A stretch of 64,000 nucleotides of DNA, from contig NZ_JAHBGF010000028.1 in the NCBI RefSeq assembly GCF_018390695.1, forward strand, positions 310,001 through 374,000. Reading direction: 5' to 3'. This DNA comes from Ancylobacter sonchi. Its GTDB lineage: Bacteria; Pseudomonadota; Alphaproteobacteria; Rhizobiales; Xanthobacteraceae. Below the pieces are notes generated by a model. It worked only from the letters and a program-made list of their open reading frames with translations, did not search any database and was not told the DNA's origin. Positions 46,207 to 54,837 of the stretch are shown one piece after another; the stretch's first letter is position 1; every line of letters starts with the position of its first letter. The position numbers and the translations under genes were made by a program.

Positions 46207-46948
46207 CGTTCTGTCCCAGATAGACGCGGCGGACCTCCGGGTCCGACTGGATGTGGCGCGGGTCGCCGTCGGCGATCAGCCGGCCGTGATGCAGCACGAG
46301 GATGCGGTCGCTGAGACCGAGGATCATCTTCATCTTGTGCTCGACCAGGAGGACGGTGCGGTCGGCCGCCAGCTTCTCCAGCAGCGCGACCATGTCGCGG
46401 GTCTCCTCCGGGCCCATGCCGGCGGTCGGCTCGTCGAGCAGCAGAAGCTCGGGATCGGCGACGAGGGCGATGGCGATCTCCAGCGCCCGCTGCTGGCCAT
46501 GGGCGAGGAACTTCGCCGTGGTGGCGCGCCGGCCGATGAGGCCGACGGCGGCCAGCGCGGCGTCGGCCTTCGCGTCGAGCTCGCTCATCGCCTCGCGCGG
46601 ACGCCAGATGTCGTAGCGCGCGCGGAAGGCCTGCGCGGCGACGCGGACATTCTCGTGCACCGACAGCTCTGGGAAGATGTTGGTGATCTGGTAGGAGCGG
46701 GCGATGCCGAGATGCACGAAGCGGTGCTGCGGCGTGCCGGTGATGTCGCGGCCCTTGAAGCGGATCGTCCCGGCCGAGGGGGCGAGCACGCCGGAGAGCA
46801 GGTTGAAGAAGGTGCTCTTGCCGGCACCGTTGGGGCCGATGATCGCCGTCACCCGGTTCGGCTCGAAGGCGGCGGTGACGCCTTCGAGCGCGACGAAGCC
46901 ACCGAAGCGCCGACCGATATTCTCCACCGCGAGAAGGGGCGCGCTCAT
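46193..46948 (-). CDS. livG: Branched-chain amino acid-type ABC transporter ATP-binding protein LivG (second system)
   Basis: This ATPase of 251 residues has Walker A GPNGAGKST (38-46), GIARSYQITNIFPELSVHENV (about 80-100), the LivG variant signature LAHGQQRALEIAIAL, Walker B LLLLDEPTAGMGPEET and the switch region LLVEHKMKMI. The ATG at 46948 overlaps the livM stop (ATGA). A longer in-frame reading to 47959 runs inside livM and is an arginine-rich shadow. It forms the ATPase pair with LivF. Confidence 0.92.
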
Positions 46949-47943
46949 CGGCCGGCCCTCCAGGCGAGCGCGGTGCCCCAGATGCCCTTGGGCAGGAACA
47001 GCACGAACAGGATGAACACCGTGCCGACGACGATCTGCCAGTGCGGGGTCCACAGCGCGACCACGTCCTCCATCAGCAGGAAGGCGAGGGCGCCGATGAA
47101 GGGACCGAAGAAGCTGCCGGCGCCGCCGAGCAGCGTCATCATCACGATCATGCCGGAGGTCTGGATGCTCAGCGTGTCCAGCGGCACGATGGCGAGGTGC
47201 AGCGCGAACAGCGTGCCGGCCAGCGCGCAGACGAGGCCCGACAGGGTGAAGGCGATCACCTTCGAGCGCTCGACGTCGTAGCCGCAGGCGCGCGCCCGGG
47301 TCTCGTTCTCGCGGATCGCCTCGATCACCGCCCCGAAGGGCGAGCCGAGCACGCGCGAGACGAACCACAGCGCGGCGGCGGCGAAGGCCATCAGCACATA
47401 GTACTTCTTGATGGGATCGAGGAAGTCGACCGGCCAGCCGAACAGCTCGATGCGCGCCACGGTGAAGCCGCGCAGGCCGTTCTCGCCGCCGGTGAGCGAG
47501 GTGGCCTGCAGCGCCGTGTAGTAGACGAGCTGCGCCAGCGCCAGCGTCACCATCGAGAAGTAGATGCCGCGGGTGCGGATCGACAAGAGGCCGACCACGA
47601 AGGCGAGGGCGCCGCCGACCAGCATGCCGAACGGGATCGCCGCGTACCAGGGCAGGCCGAGCTGGCCGATGCCGAGGCCGGCGGCATAGGCACCGGCGCC
47701 GAAGAAGGCGGCGTGGCCGAAGGACAGCATGCCGGTATAGCCGAACAGCAGATTGTAGCCGACGGCGACCAGCCCGTAGATCAGCACGTTGACGGCCAGC
47801 GCCTGCGAGGGCAGCACCCAGGGCAGCAGGCACAGGACGAGGATGGAGAGCGGCACCCGCCAGGCGGCGAGGCGGGCGCGCCAGCCGCGCCGGCCGGCGG
47901 GGCCGGCCATCACCTGCGCGACGGAGTGGACGGAGGCGGTCAT
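46945..47943 (-). CDS. livM: Branched-chain amino acid-type ABC transporter permease LivM (second system)
   Basis: This inner-membrane permease of 332 residues has the signature GMLSFGHAAFFGAGAYAAGL (about 71-90). The coupling loop is GGAGSFFGPFIGALAFLLMED (about 275-295). The N-terminal 30 residues are basic and cytoplasmic. About nine membrane helices are visible. It lies 12 bases after livH on the minus strand. Confidence 0.92.
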   Translation of the reverse strand: MTASVHSVAQVMAGPAGRRGWRARLAAWRVPLSILVLCLLPWVLPSQALAVNVLIYGLVAVGYNLLFGYTGMLSFGHAAFFGAGAYAAGLGIGQLGLPWYAAIPFGMLVGGALAFVVGLLSIRTRGIYFSMVTLALAQLVYYTALQATSLTGGENGLRGFTVARIELFGWPVDFLDPIKKYYVLMAFAAAALWFVSRVLGSPFGAVIEAIRENETRARACGYDVERSKVIAFTLSGLVCALAGTLFALHLAIVPLDTLSIQTSGMIVMMTLLGGAGSFFGPFIGALAFLLMEDVVALWTPHWQIVVGTVFILFVLFLPKGIWGTALAWRAGR

Positions 47944-47955
47944 GTCGGGATCTCC

Positions 47956-48831
47956 TCACGCCCGTCCGGGCTTGCCGAACAGCCCCTGCGGGCGGATCAG
48001 CAGCACGAGGGCCATCAGGGCGAACATCACGATGGTCGCCATTTCGGGGGCGAACAGCGCCGTCATGCTGACGGCGATGCCAATGAGCAGGCCGGCGACC
48101 ACCGCGCCGACCAGCGAACCCATGCCGCCGATGACGGTGACGACGAAGGCTTCCGCGAGCACCAGCGCCCCCATTTCCGGGTCGACGCTACGCATCGGCG
48201 CGGCGAGCACGCCGCCGAGCGCGGTGAGCCCGACGCCGAGGCCGAACACCATGAGCCAGACCTTCGCGACGTCGACGCCGAGCACCCGCATGATCTGCGG
48301 GTCGCGCGCGCCGGCCCGCACGATCAGGCCGAACCTGGTCTTCTCCAGCCCCAGCCACAGCAGCACGAGCACCACCGCGACGACGCCGACCACGAACAGC
48401 CGGTAGATCGGGAAATAGCCGATGCCGAGATCGGCGACGCCCGACAGCTCCGGCGGGGTGGGGAAGGGCATGCCCTCATTGCCGAAGGCGATGCGCACGC
48501 TCTCCACCAGCACGTAGCCGAGGCCGAAGGTGAGCAGCAGCGGATCGTCGACCGAGCGCTTGTAGAGCGGGCGGATCAGCACTCTCTCGATCAGCATCCC
48601 GAAGGCGCCCACCGCAAGGGGGGCGATCAGCAGTCCCCACCAGAAGCTGCCGGTGAGCGTGGCGACGTAGAGCCCGGCATAGGCTCCGACCATGAACAGC
48701 GCGCCATGGGCGAAGTTCACCACGCCCAGCATGCCGAAGATGATCGACAGGCCGAGCGCGACCATGACGAGGATGGCGCCAAGCGCCACCCCCGAGAAAA
48801 GCTGCATGGCGATGAGTTCGGCATCCATCAC
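47956..48831 (-). CDS. livH: Branched-chain amino acid-type ABC transporter permease LivH (second system)
   Basis: This inner-membrane permease of 291 residues has LFSGVALGAILVMVALGLSI near the start and VNFAHGALFMVGAYAGL (about 38-54), the LivH hallmark. The coupling loop is GGMGSLVGAVVAGLLIGI (about 234-251). About eight helices are seen. GGGAGG lies upstream of the ATG at a suitable distance. It follows the binding-protein gene by 25 bases. Confidence 0.92.
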   Translation of the reverse strand: MMDAELIAMQLFSGVALGAILVMVALGLSIIFGMLGVVNFAHGALFMVGAYAGLYVATLTGSFWWGLLIAPLAVGAFGMLIERVLIRPLYKRSVDDPLLLTFGLGYVLVESVRIAFGNEGMPFPTPPELSGVADLGIGYFPIYRLFVVGVVAVVLVLLWLGLEKTRFGLIVRAGARDPQIMRVLGVDVAKVWLMVFGLGVGLTALGGVLAAPMRSVDPEMGALVLAEAFVVTVIGGMGSLVGAVVAGLLIGIAVSMTALFAPEMATIVMFALMALVLLIRPQGLFGKPGRA

Positions 48832-48856
48832 GGCGCCTCCCTGACAAGGTGGCGGA

Positions 48857-50113
48857 TCAGGACGGGAAGCCGAGCTCGGCGCAGCTGCGCAATATGTCCT
48901 CGGAGGCCGGCTCGACCGCGAGGATGCGGAACGGATCGGCCTGATCCGGCGTGTCGGCCTTGGCCTTGGATTGCAGCACCAGCACCGACTGCACCGACTG
49001 GTGGTCGCATTTGCGGTAGTGCTGCGGCCCCTTGGCGACGTCGTAGGTGAGGTTCTCCAGCGCCGCCACCACCTTGTCGGTGTCGGTGCCGCCGGCCTTC
49101 TCCATGGCGAGCAGCAGCGAGGAAATGCCGGTGAAGCCGTAGGCGCCGTAGTCGGTCGGGTAGGCGCCGTTATACGCCGCCTTGTAGGCGTCGTTGAACG
49201 CCTTGGCCGAGGGCAGGGTGTCCTGCAGCTTCCAGTAATAATTGGCGCCGCCGATCACGCCCTCATAGGCCTCCGCGCCGATGCCGAGGCGCTGGGTGTA
49301 GAGCAGCACCGGCACCACGATCTTCGCCTGCTTGTTGAGGCCGAAATCCACCGCCTGCTTGATCGAATTGGCCTGGTCGCGGCCGAAATTGCAGATGCAG
49401 AGGATGTCCGGCTTCATCGCGCGCAGTCGCGGCATGAAGGTCGAATAATCGGGAGCACCGATCGGGTGCAGGATCTCGCCGACGCTCTCGGCGCCGATCG
49501 CCGCCTGCGCCCGCTTGAAGCCGCGCAGGATCTCGTGGCCAAAGGCGTAGTCGGCGACGAGATAGGCGATCTTCATGCCGGGCTTGAAGCTGTGCTTGGC
49601 GACGGCGGCGGTGGTCATGTGCGGGTTCAGCGCCTCGTGGAAGGTGACGCGGCTGAAATCCTTGACCTCGTTGATGGTGTCGGACTGGCTGATCGAGACG
49701 AAGATGACACCGCGGGCGCGGGTCACCTCGTTGATCGCCAGCTGCACCGCACTCGACAGCGAGCCGACCACGGCGTGGACCTTTTCCTTCTCGATCAGCT
49801 CCAGCGTGCGGGTGGCGGCCTCGCCGGCGTTCATCTTGTCGTCGCGTACGAGCAGCTCGACCTTGCGCCCGCCGATGCCGCCCTTGTCGTTGACGAGCTT
49901 CACCGCCAGCTCGGCGCTGCGCACCTGGTCCTTCGCCTCGGCGGCATAGGGGCCGGTCAGCGGGGTGGGAAAGCCGATGCGGATCGTCTCAGCCTGCGCC
50001 CGCAGCAGCCCGGGCATGGCGAGCGTGGCGGTGCCGGCGGCGAGGCCGGCCAGCGCGTGGCGGCGGGTTATGCGAAACGCAGGCAGGCCGGATGTCGGGC
50101 CGTTGCTGGTCAT
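48857..50113 (-). CDS. ABC transporter substrate-binding protein, branched-chain amino acid/amide type, Tat signal
   Basis: This periplasmic protein of 418 residues starts with a twin-arginine signal, RITRRHALAGLAAGTATLAMPGLLRAQA (in part, about 13-40). The family fold follows: TIRIGFPTPLTGPYAAEAKD (43-62), GIGGRKVELLVRDDKMN, AVVGSLSSAVQLAINEV and YAFGHEILRGFK. It is longer than plain LivK by the signal and a C-terminal segment. GGAGGAAACC precedes the ATG. It lies between the Mo-hydroxylase large subunit gene and livH in one operon. The ligand is likely the compound oxidised by that enzyme, but its identity is unknown. Confidence 0.9.
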   Translation of the reverse strand: MTSNGPTSGLPAFRITRRHALAGLAAGTATLAMPGLLRAQAETIRIGFPTPLTGPYAAEAKDQVRSAELAVKLVNDKGGIGGRKVELLVRDDKMNAGEAATRTLELIEKEKVHAVVGSLSSAVQLAINEVTRARGVIFVSISQSDTINEVKDFSRVTFHEALNPHMTTAAVAKHSFKPGMKIAYLVADYAFGHEILRGFKRAQAAIGAESVGEILHPIGAPDYSTFMPRLRAMKPDILCICNFGRDQANSIKQAVDFGLNKQAKIVVPVLLYTQRLGIGAEAYEGVIGGANYYWKLQDTLPSAKAFNDAYKAAYNGAYPTDYGAYGFTGISSLLLAMEKAGGTDTDKVVAALENLTYDVAKGPQHYRKCDHQSVQSVLVLQSKAKADTPDQADPFRILAVEPASEDILRSCAELGFPS

Positions 50114-50210
50114 GGTTTCCTCCGAGGAATTTCATTCTTGTCGTTGTGTTTGGCGTTGTGCTTGGCGGCAGTGTGTTGTCAGTCGATACGTTTTAATCAG
50201 TGGCTTGTCG

Positions 50211-52586
50211 TCAGATCTTGCCGAGCGACTTCAACAGTCGCTCCGGTGTCATCGGTATCTGGGCGATGCTCGCCCCGAGGGGCGCCATCGCGTCGTTGAC
50301 GGCATTGAGTGCCGCTGCCGAGGCGGCGGCGGTGCCGGCCTCGCCGCAGCCCTTGGCGCCGAGCGCGGTGTCGGCGGTCGGGGTCTCGATATGGCCGACG
50401 ACGATGTCGGGCATCTCGCAGGCCATCGGCACGAGGTAATCGGCGAGCGAGCCGTTGGTAAGCTGGCCGTTGTCGTCGTAGCGGCACTCCTCGAAGAAGG
50501 CGGCGCCGAGCCCCTGCACCACGCCGCCGCGCACCTGCTCGTCGACCAGCAGCGGGTTGATGATGCGGCCGCAATCCTCCACCACCCAATGCTTCAGGAC
50601 CTTCACCAGCCCGGTGTCGGCGTCGAGTTCGACATGGCAGCCCTGGATGCCGTTGGTGAAGGCGAAGGGGTAGCCCTGCGGCGCGTAGTGATGGGTGATA
50701 GACAATTGCGCCCGCGCGTCCGGCGGCAGGGTGTCGGAGCGGAAATAGGCGATGCGGGCGACCTCGGCGAGGCTGACCCGCTCGGCACCGGAGAGGGCGT
50801 CGACGACGATGCCATCGCGCAGGTCGAGATCGCCGGGCCGCGCCTGCAGGATGGTGGCGGCCAGCGCCAGCACGTTGTCGCGCAGCCGGCGGGCCGCCTG
50901 TAGCGCCGTCTCGCCGCCGATGCCGGCGCCCCGGCAGGCCCATGTCGCCCCGCCATGCGGGGTGATCTCGGTGTCGCCGGTGATGACCCGCACCTTCTCG
51001 CGCGCCACGCCGAACTGGTCGGCGACGATCTGGCCGATGATGGTCTCGGTGCCCTGGCCCTGCTCGGTCACCGAGATTAGGCACCGCACCTCGCCCGAGG
51101 GGGTGACGCTCAGCGTGGCGCCGTCCTGTGCCGAGATGCGGGCGCCGCCTATGCCGTAGAAGGCCGGGCTGGGATTGGAGATCTCGACGAAGCTGGCGAT
51201 GCCGATGCCGCGATGGATGCCGCGCGCCCGTAGCGCCGCCTGCTCGGCGCGCAGCGCGTCATAATCCATCAGCGCCTTGAGCCGGACGAGGCTGGCCTGG
51301 TGCGACAGCGCCTCGAACTGGTAGCCGGTCGGCGAGGAGCAGGGGTAGGCGTCGTCGGGGATCAGGTTCCTCTCGCGCATCGCCGCCGGATCGAGGCCGG
51401 CGCGGGCGGCGGCCAGATCGACCAACCGCTCGGTGACGGCGCAGGCAACGGGATGGCCGACGGCGCGGTACTGGCTGGTCTGCACCTTGTTCTGGAACAC
51501 CACCGACAGCTCCGCGCGGTAGTTGCGGAAGCGGTAGGGTGCGCCCATCAGCCGGATCACCTGATTGCCTTCCACCGCGCTGGTGCGCGGATAGGTCGAG
51601 AAGGCGCCGATGGCGGTGACATCGTCGACGTCCATGGCGAGGATGGTGCCGTCATCATCCACCGCCATGCGGGCGCGCACCCGGTGATCGCGGGCATGGA
51701 TGTCGGAAACGAAGGATTCCATCCGGTCGGCGACGTATTTCACCGGCCGGCGGCACAGGAGGGAAAGGCCGACCACCGCCATGTCCTCGTGATAGACATG
51801 CAGCTTCATGCCGAACGAGCCACCGAGGTCCGGCGCGATCACCCGCACGCTGGCTTCCGAAATGCCGTAATGGCGCGAATAGAGGTCCTGGAACTGGTAG
51901 GGCGTCTGGGTGGCGTGGTGGACGGTGAGCTTGCCCTCGCTGGCGTCCCAATCGGCGAGGATGGCGCGCGGCTCCAGCGTCACCGCGGTGTGGCGGCCGA
52001 AATGGAACTCTTCCTCGACGACATGGGCGGCGCCCGCGAACAGCGCGTCGATGCCGCCGGTGTCGAGGCGGCTGCGGAAGCACAGATTGTCCTCGATCCC
52101 CGCCGCCGCACGGGCGGCGTCGGGTTCGCGGGCGGTGTCGATGTCGGCGACCGGCGGCAGTTCCTCGAACTCGACGAGAACCGCCTCGGCGGCGTCCTCC
52201 GCCTGGGCACGGCTGTCGGCGACCACCGCGACCACGGCCTGCCCGGACCACAGCACCTCCTCGACCGGCAGCGGCAGCTGCGGCGCCGACTTCATGCCCT
52301 TGAAATGGTCGAGCGTGCCGACCCAGGGCGTGCAGAGCCGCGCGAGGTCGGCGCCGGTGGCAACAAGGCGCACACCCGGCATGGCTCGCGCCGCTTCCAC
52401 ATCGATGGAGACGATACGGGCATGGGCATAGGGGCTGCGCAGGAAGGCGGCGTGCAGCATGCGTGGCAACACGAGATCGGTGACATAGCGCCCGCGCCCG
52501 GCCAGAAGGCGCTTGGCGTTGGGGCGCGTCACCGCGCGGCCGATATAGGAGTTGGGGCGGTCGAGGCTCCCGAGCGGGGCGTTCAT
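50211..52586 (-). CDS. Molybdopterin-binding large subunit of a xanthine dehydrogenase/CoxL-type hydroxylase
   Basis: This protein of 791 residues has the a/b hammerhead domain (about 18-140) and two Mo-cofactor domains. GGSFGMKLHVYHED (255-268) is the first Mo-pyranopterin loop. The active-site loop reads SQYRAVGHPVA (371-381). True CO dehydrogenase (CoxL form I) has AYRCSFR with a copper-bound cysteine, so this is not a CO dehydrogenase. The catalytic glutamate is Glu749 in KGCGEAGT. The enzyme hydroxylates an unknown substrate, often an N-heterocycle or aldehyde, in the cytoplasm. It overlaps the 2Fe-2S subunit stop by four bases. Confidence 0.92.
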   Translation of the reverse strand: MNAPLGSLDRPNSYIGRAVTRPNAKRLLAGRGRYVTDLVLPRMLHAAFLRSPYAHARIVSIDVEAARAMPGVRLVATGADLARLCTPWVGTLDHFKGMKSAPQLPLPVEEVLWSGQAVVAVVADSRAQAEDAAEAVLVEFEELPPVADIDTAREPDAARAAAGIEDNLCFRSRLDTGGIDALFAGAAHVVEEEFHFGRHTAVTLEPRAILADWDASEGKLTVHHATQTPYQFQDLYSRHYGISEASVRVIAPDLGGSFGMKLHVYHEDMAVVGLSLLCRRPVKYVADRMESFVSDIHARDHRVRARMAVDDDGTILAMDVDDVTAIGAFSTYPRTSAVEGNQVIRLMGAPYRFRNYRAELSVVFQNKVQTSQYRAVGHPVACAVTERLVDLAAARAGLDPAAMRERNLIPDDAYPCSSPTGYQFEALSHQASLVRLKALMDYDALRAEQAALRARGIHRGIGIASFVEISNPSPAFYGIGGARISAQDGATLSVTPSGEVRCLISVTEQGQGTETIIGQIVADQFGVAREKVRVITGDTEITPHGGATWACRGAGIGGETALQAARRLRDNVLALAATILQARPGDLDLRDGIVVDALSGAERVSLAEVARIAYFRSDTLPPDARAQLSITHHYAPQGYPFAFTNGIQGCHVELDADTGLVKVLKHWVVEDCGRIINPLLVDEQVRGGVVQGLGAAFFEECRYDDNGQLTNGSLADYLVPMACEMPDIVVGHIETPTADTALGAKGCGEAGTAAASAAALNAVNDAMAPLGASIAQIPMTPERLLKSLGKI

Positions 52587-53095
52587 GCCGGCTCCTCCGC
52601 GAAGGCGGGCGCCGTCTCGCCCGCCGCCCGCCGTCTGGCGACGGTCTCGATGGCGTCGACGATCGCCTCATAGCCGGTGCAGCGGCAGTAATTGCCGGAC
52701 AGCGCGTCGCGGATCTCCGCCCGGCTCGGCAGGGGGAGGCGGGCGAGCAGCCCCTGCGCGGCGATGAGCATGCCCGGCGTGCAGAAGCCGCATTGCAGGG
52801 CGTTGCGTTCGTGGAAGGCGCGCTGGAGGTCGGCGATGACCGTGCTTTCCGTCAGCCCCTCGACAGTGGCGATCTCAGTGCCCGCCGCCTGCACGGCGAA
52901 GGTGAGGCAGGCATGCACCGGCAGGCCGTCGAGCATGACGAGGCAGGCGCCGCAGACCCCCATCTCGCAGCCGGTATGGGTGCCGGTGAGGCCGAGGTCG
53001 CGGCGCAGTAAATCGGCCAGCGTCTCGCGCGGCTCGACGAGGCGGGTCAGCGTCTCGCCATTGACGGTGAGGGTGACGGGCAGCGTCGCGCTCAT
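52583..53095 (-). CDS. 2Fe-2S subunit of a CoxS/xanthine dehydrogenase-type hydroxylase
   Basis: This protein of 170 residues has two iron-sulfur domains. The plant-ferredoxin cluster is bound by GCEMGVCGACLVMLDGLPVHAC in parts (about 42-63). The all-helical domain is shown by CGFCTPGM (about 100-107) and NYCRCTGYEAIVDAI (about 134-148). Eight cluster cysteines are all present. It passes electrons from the Mo centre to the FAD subunit. The ATG at 53095 overlaps the FAD-subunit stop; the upstream in-frame part is a proline-arginine shadow. Confidence 0.93.
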   Translation of the reverse strand: MSATLPVTLTVNGETLTRLVEPRETLADLLRRDLGLTGTHTGCEMGVCGACLVMLDGLPVHACLTFAVQAAGTEIATVEGLTESTVIADLQRAFHERNALQCGFCTPGMLIAAQGLLARLPLPSRAEIRDALSGNYCRCTGYEAIVDAIETVARRRAAGETAPAFAEEPA

Positions 53096-53952
53096 GCGGC
53101 CTCCGCGATCTGGGCGAGCAGGCGGCCGAGCAGCACGCGGGCGAGATGACAACGCATCGCCGCCGGCACCTCGGGGGCGTCCGGCGGATCGAGATCGTCC
53201 ATCAGGGCCGCCTGGGCGTGGCGGATGGCGTCGGCGTCGAGCGCCGCGCCGGTCAGCGCCGCCTCGGCGGCGTGCGCCCGCAGCGGCGTCGGACCGACCG
53301 ACAAGAGGGCGATGCGCGCTTCCTCCACCACGCCACCGGACATGGCGAGGATGATTCCGCAGCCGGCCAGCGCGTAGTCGCCGCGCCGGCGGGCGATCTC
53401 GTCGAAGGCGCAGCGGTGCTCCGGCCGCGCGACGGGAATATGCAGGGCGACGAGCAGTTCGCCGGGTTCAAGCGCCGTCTGGTAGAGGTCGAGGAAGAAG
53501 GCGTCGGCCGGCACGCGCCGGATGCCCTCCGGCCCGGCGATCTCCATCTCCGCACCCATGGCCAGCATCATCGCCGGAAATTCGGAGGCGGGATCGGCGA
53601 GGGCGACGCTGCCACCCAGCGTGCCGCGGTTGCGGATCGCCGGATGCGCGACATGAGGCGCGGCCAGCGCCAGCAGCGGGGCATGCGCGGCGATCAGCGG
53701 ATGGTCATGGGCGTCGACATGGCGGGTCAGCGCGCCGAGCCGCAGCCAGCCCGCCTCGACCGCGATGCCGCGCAACTCGGCGATATGGCCGATGTCGATC
53801 AGCCACGCCGGCGCCTGCAGGCGCAGCGCCAGCGCCGGCACCAGGCTTTGCCCGCCGGCAATGTAGCTGGCGTCGCCGTCCGCCTCGGCAAAGGCGGCCA
53901 GCGCCTCCGCGACGCTGGCGGGGCGTGCATAGTCAAAGGCTCGGGCTTTCAA
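53092..53952 (-). CDS. FAD-binding middle subunit of a CoxM-type hydroxylase
   Basis: This subunit of 286 residues has the FAD motifs of the CoxM family: YIAGGQSLVPALALRL (35-50) and RNRGTLGGSVALADPASEF (about 107-125), the latter usually TIGGN/S. It carries electrons from the 2Fe-2S subunit to an external acceptor. It is the first gene of the minus-strand operon, whose promoter must lie in the 163 bases between it and the divergent TetR gene. Two operator-like dyads stand there. Confidence 0.92.
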   Translation of the reverse strand: MKARAFDYARPASVAEALAAFAEADGDASYIAGGQSLVPALALRLQAPAWLIDIGHIAELRGIAVEAGWLRLGALTRHVDAHDHPLIAAHAPLLALAAPHVAHPAIRNRGTLGGSVALADPASEFPAMMLAMGAEMEIAGPEGIRRVPADAFFLDLYQTALEPGELLVALHIPVARPEHRCAFDEIARRRGDYALAGCGIILAMSGGVVEEARIALLSVGPTPLRAHAAEAALTGAALDADAIRHAQAALMDDLDPPDAPEVPAAMRCHLARVLLGRLLAQIAEAA

Positions 53953-53987
53953 GGCTCCGAACTCCCTGGCTGCGTTTCCTATCCAGA

Positions 53988-54010
53988 TTTGTAACCATCT
54001 GGTCTCAAAA
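53988..54010. promoter_or_regulatory. Operator-like dyad 1 in the CoxM/TetR divergent region
   Basis: The site TTTGTAACCATCTGGTCTCAAAA contains the imperfect inverted repeat ACCA-N2-TGGT with matching AT-rich flanks. It lies 36 bases upstream of the CoxM-type gene start, a place where a repressor would cover its promoter. It aligns with dyad 2 read on the other strand. Confidence 0.55.
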
Positions 54011-54041
54011 TGAACGCACGACAGCCGGAGGGCGTCAAGTT

Positions 54042-54063
54042 AAAATGACCATGTGGTCACAAA
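54042..54063. promoter_or_regulatory. Operator-like dyad 2 in the CoxM/TetR divergent region
   Basis: The core TGACCATGTGGTCA (54046-54059) has perfect six-base arms around a two-base spacer. Read on the minus strand the site is TTTGTGACCACATGGTCATT, which matches dyad 1 at most positions. The centres of the two sites are about 53 bases apart, or five helical turns. It is 53 bases before the TetR start, so it is a good candidate for autoregulation. Confidence 0.62.
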
Positions 54064-54115
54064 TTTGCGCCGGCAGATCCTTGCGCTATATTTGTGAATG
54101 CATAACGGAGCGCGC

Positions 54116-54790
54116 ATGACGATTGTCGAAGACGATGTGGCCGAGACCCGCCCCCGCCGGCGCAACATGCGGGCCGCCGAGCGCGAGCAGGCCATTCTGG
54201 ACGAGGCGATCCGCTTCTTCGCCGAACAGGGTTTCGAGGGGCAGACCCGCGAGCTCGCCAAACGCATGGGCATCACCCATTCGGCGATCTACCGGCATTT
54301 CCCCAGCAAGGAGGCGCTGATCGAGCGTGTCTACGAACACGTCTATCTCAGCCGCTGGAAATCGTCCTGGGGGCCGCTGATCGCCGACCGGTCACGGCCG
54401 GTCGGCCAGCGGCTCGAGCAGTTCTATCGCGAATATGTCGAGCAGGTGTTCGACCATGACTGGGTGCGGATCTTCGTCTTCTCCGGCCTGCGCTCGGTCG
54501 ACATCACCAGCCGCTATCTCGACATGGTCCGGCGCGAGGTCATCGAGCCCGCCTGCGCCGAGCTGCGCGCCGAGTTCGGCCTGCCCGAGGTGAGCGAGGC
54601 GCCGCTCAGCGAGCGCGAGACCGAGATGTTCTGGGGCCTGCACGGCCGTATCTTCTACATCGCGATCCGGCGCTATGTGTACCAGGCGCCGGCGCCGCGC
54701 GACCTCGACGAGATCATCTCGGATGCGGTGCGTATCTTCGTCATCGGCGCCCGCGAGGTACTGCCGGAGATCGTGCGCGGCCGGCGCTGA
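54116..54790 (+). CDS. TetR-family transcriptional regulator
   Basis: This regulator of 224 residues has an N-terminal DNA-binding domain (about 19-68). Its helix-turn-helix is QTRELAKRMGITHSAIYRHFPSKEALIERV (in part, 43-72), the classic TetR pattern with YRHFPSKEAL. The rest is helical ligand-binding and dimer domain. It is divergent from the Mo-hydroxylase/Liv operon and probably represses it until the substrate binds. I chose the ATG at 54116; an ATG at 54098 is also possible, and neither has a strong ribosome site. Confidence 0.88.
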   Translation: MTIVEDDVAETRPRRRNMRAAEREQAILDEAIRFFAEQGFEGQTRELAKRMGITHSAIYRHFPSKEALIERVYEHVYLSRWKSSWGPLIADRSRPVGQRLEQFYREYVEQVFDHDWVRIFVFSGLRSVDITSRYLDMVRREVIEPACAELRAEFGLPEVSEAPLSERETEMFWGLHGRIFYIAIRRYVYQAPAPRDLDEIISDAVRIFVIGAREVLPEIVRGRR

Positions 54791-54837
54791 GGCGGAGGTC
54801 CGTCGCGCCGGGGAGGGCACCTCAGCTGGGCAGTGTC

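Noticed and set aside
50211..53952. Carbon monoxide dehydrogenase CoxMSL
   Set aside because: The large-subunit loop lacks the cysteine of AYRCSFR, so only the general Mo-hydroxylase family is supported.
54786..54832. GCTGAGG/CCTCAGC repeat between TetR and otnC as a terminator
   Set aside because: Seven-base arms are separated by about 30 bases without a T tract, too weak to call.
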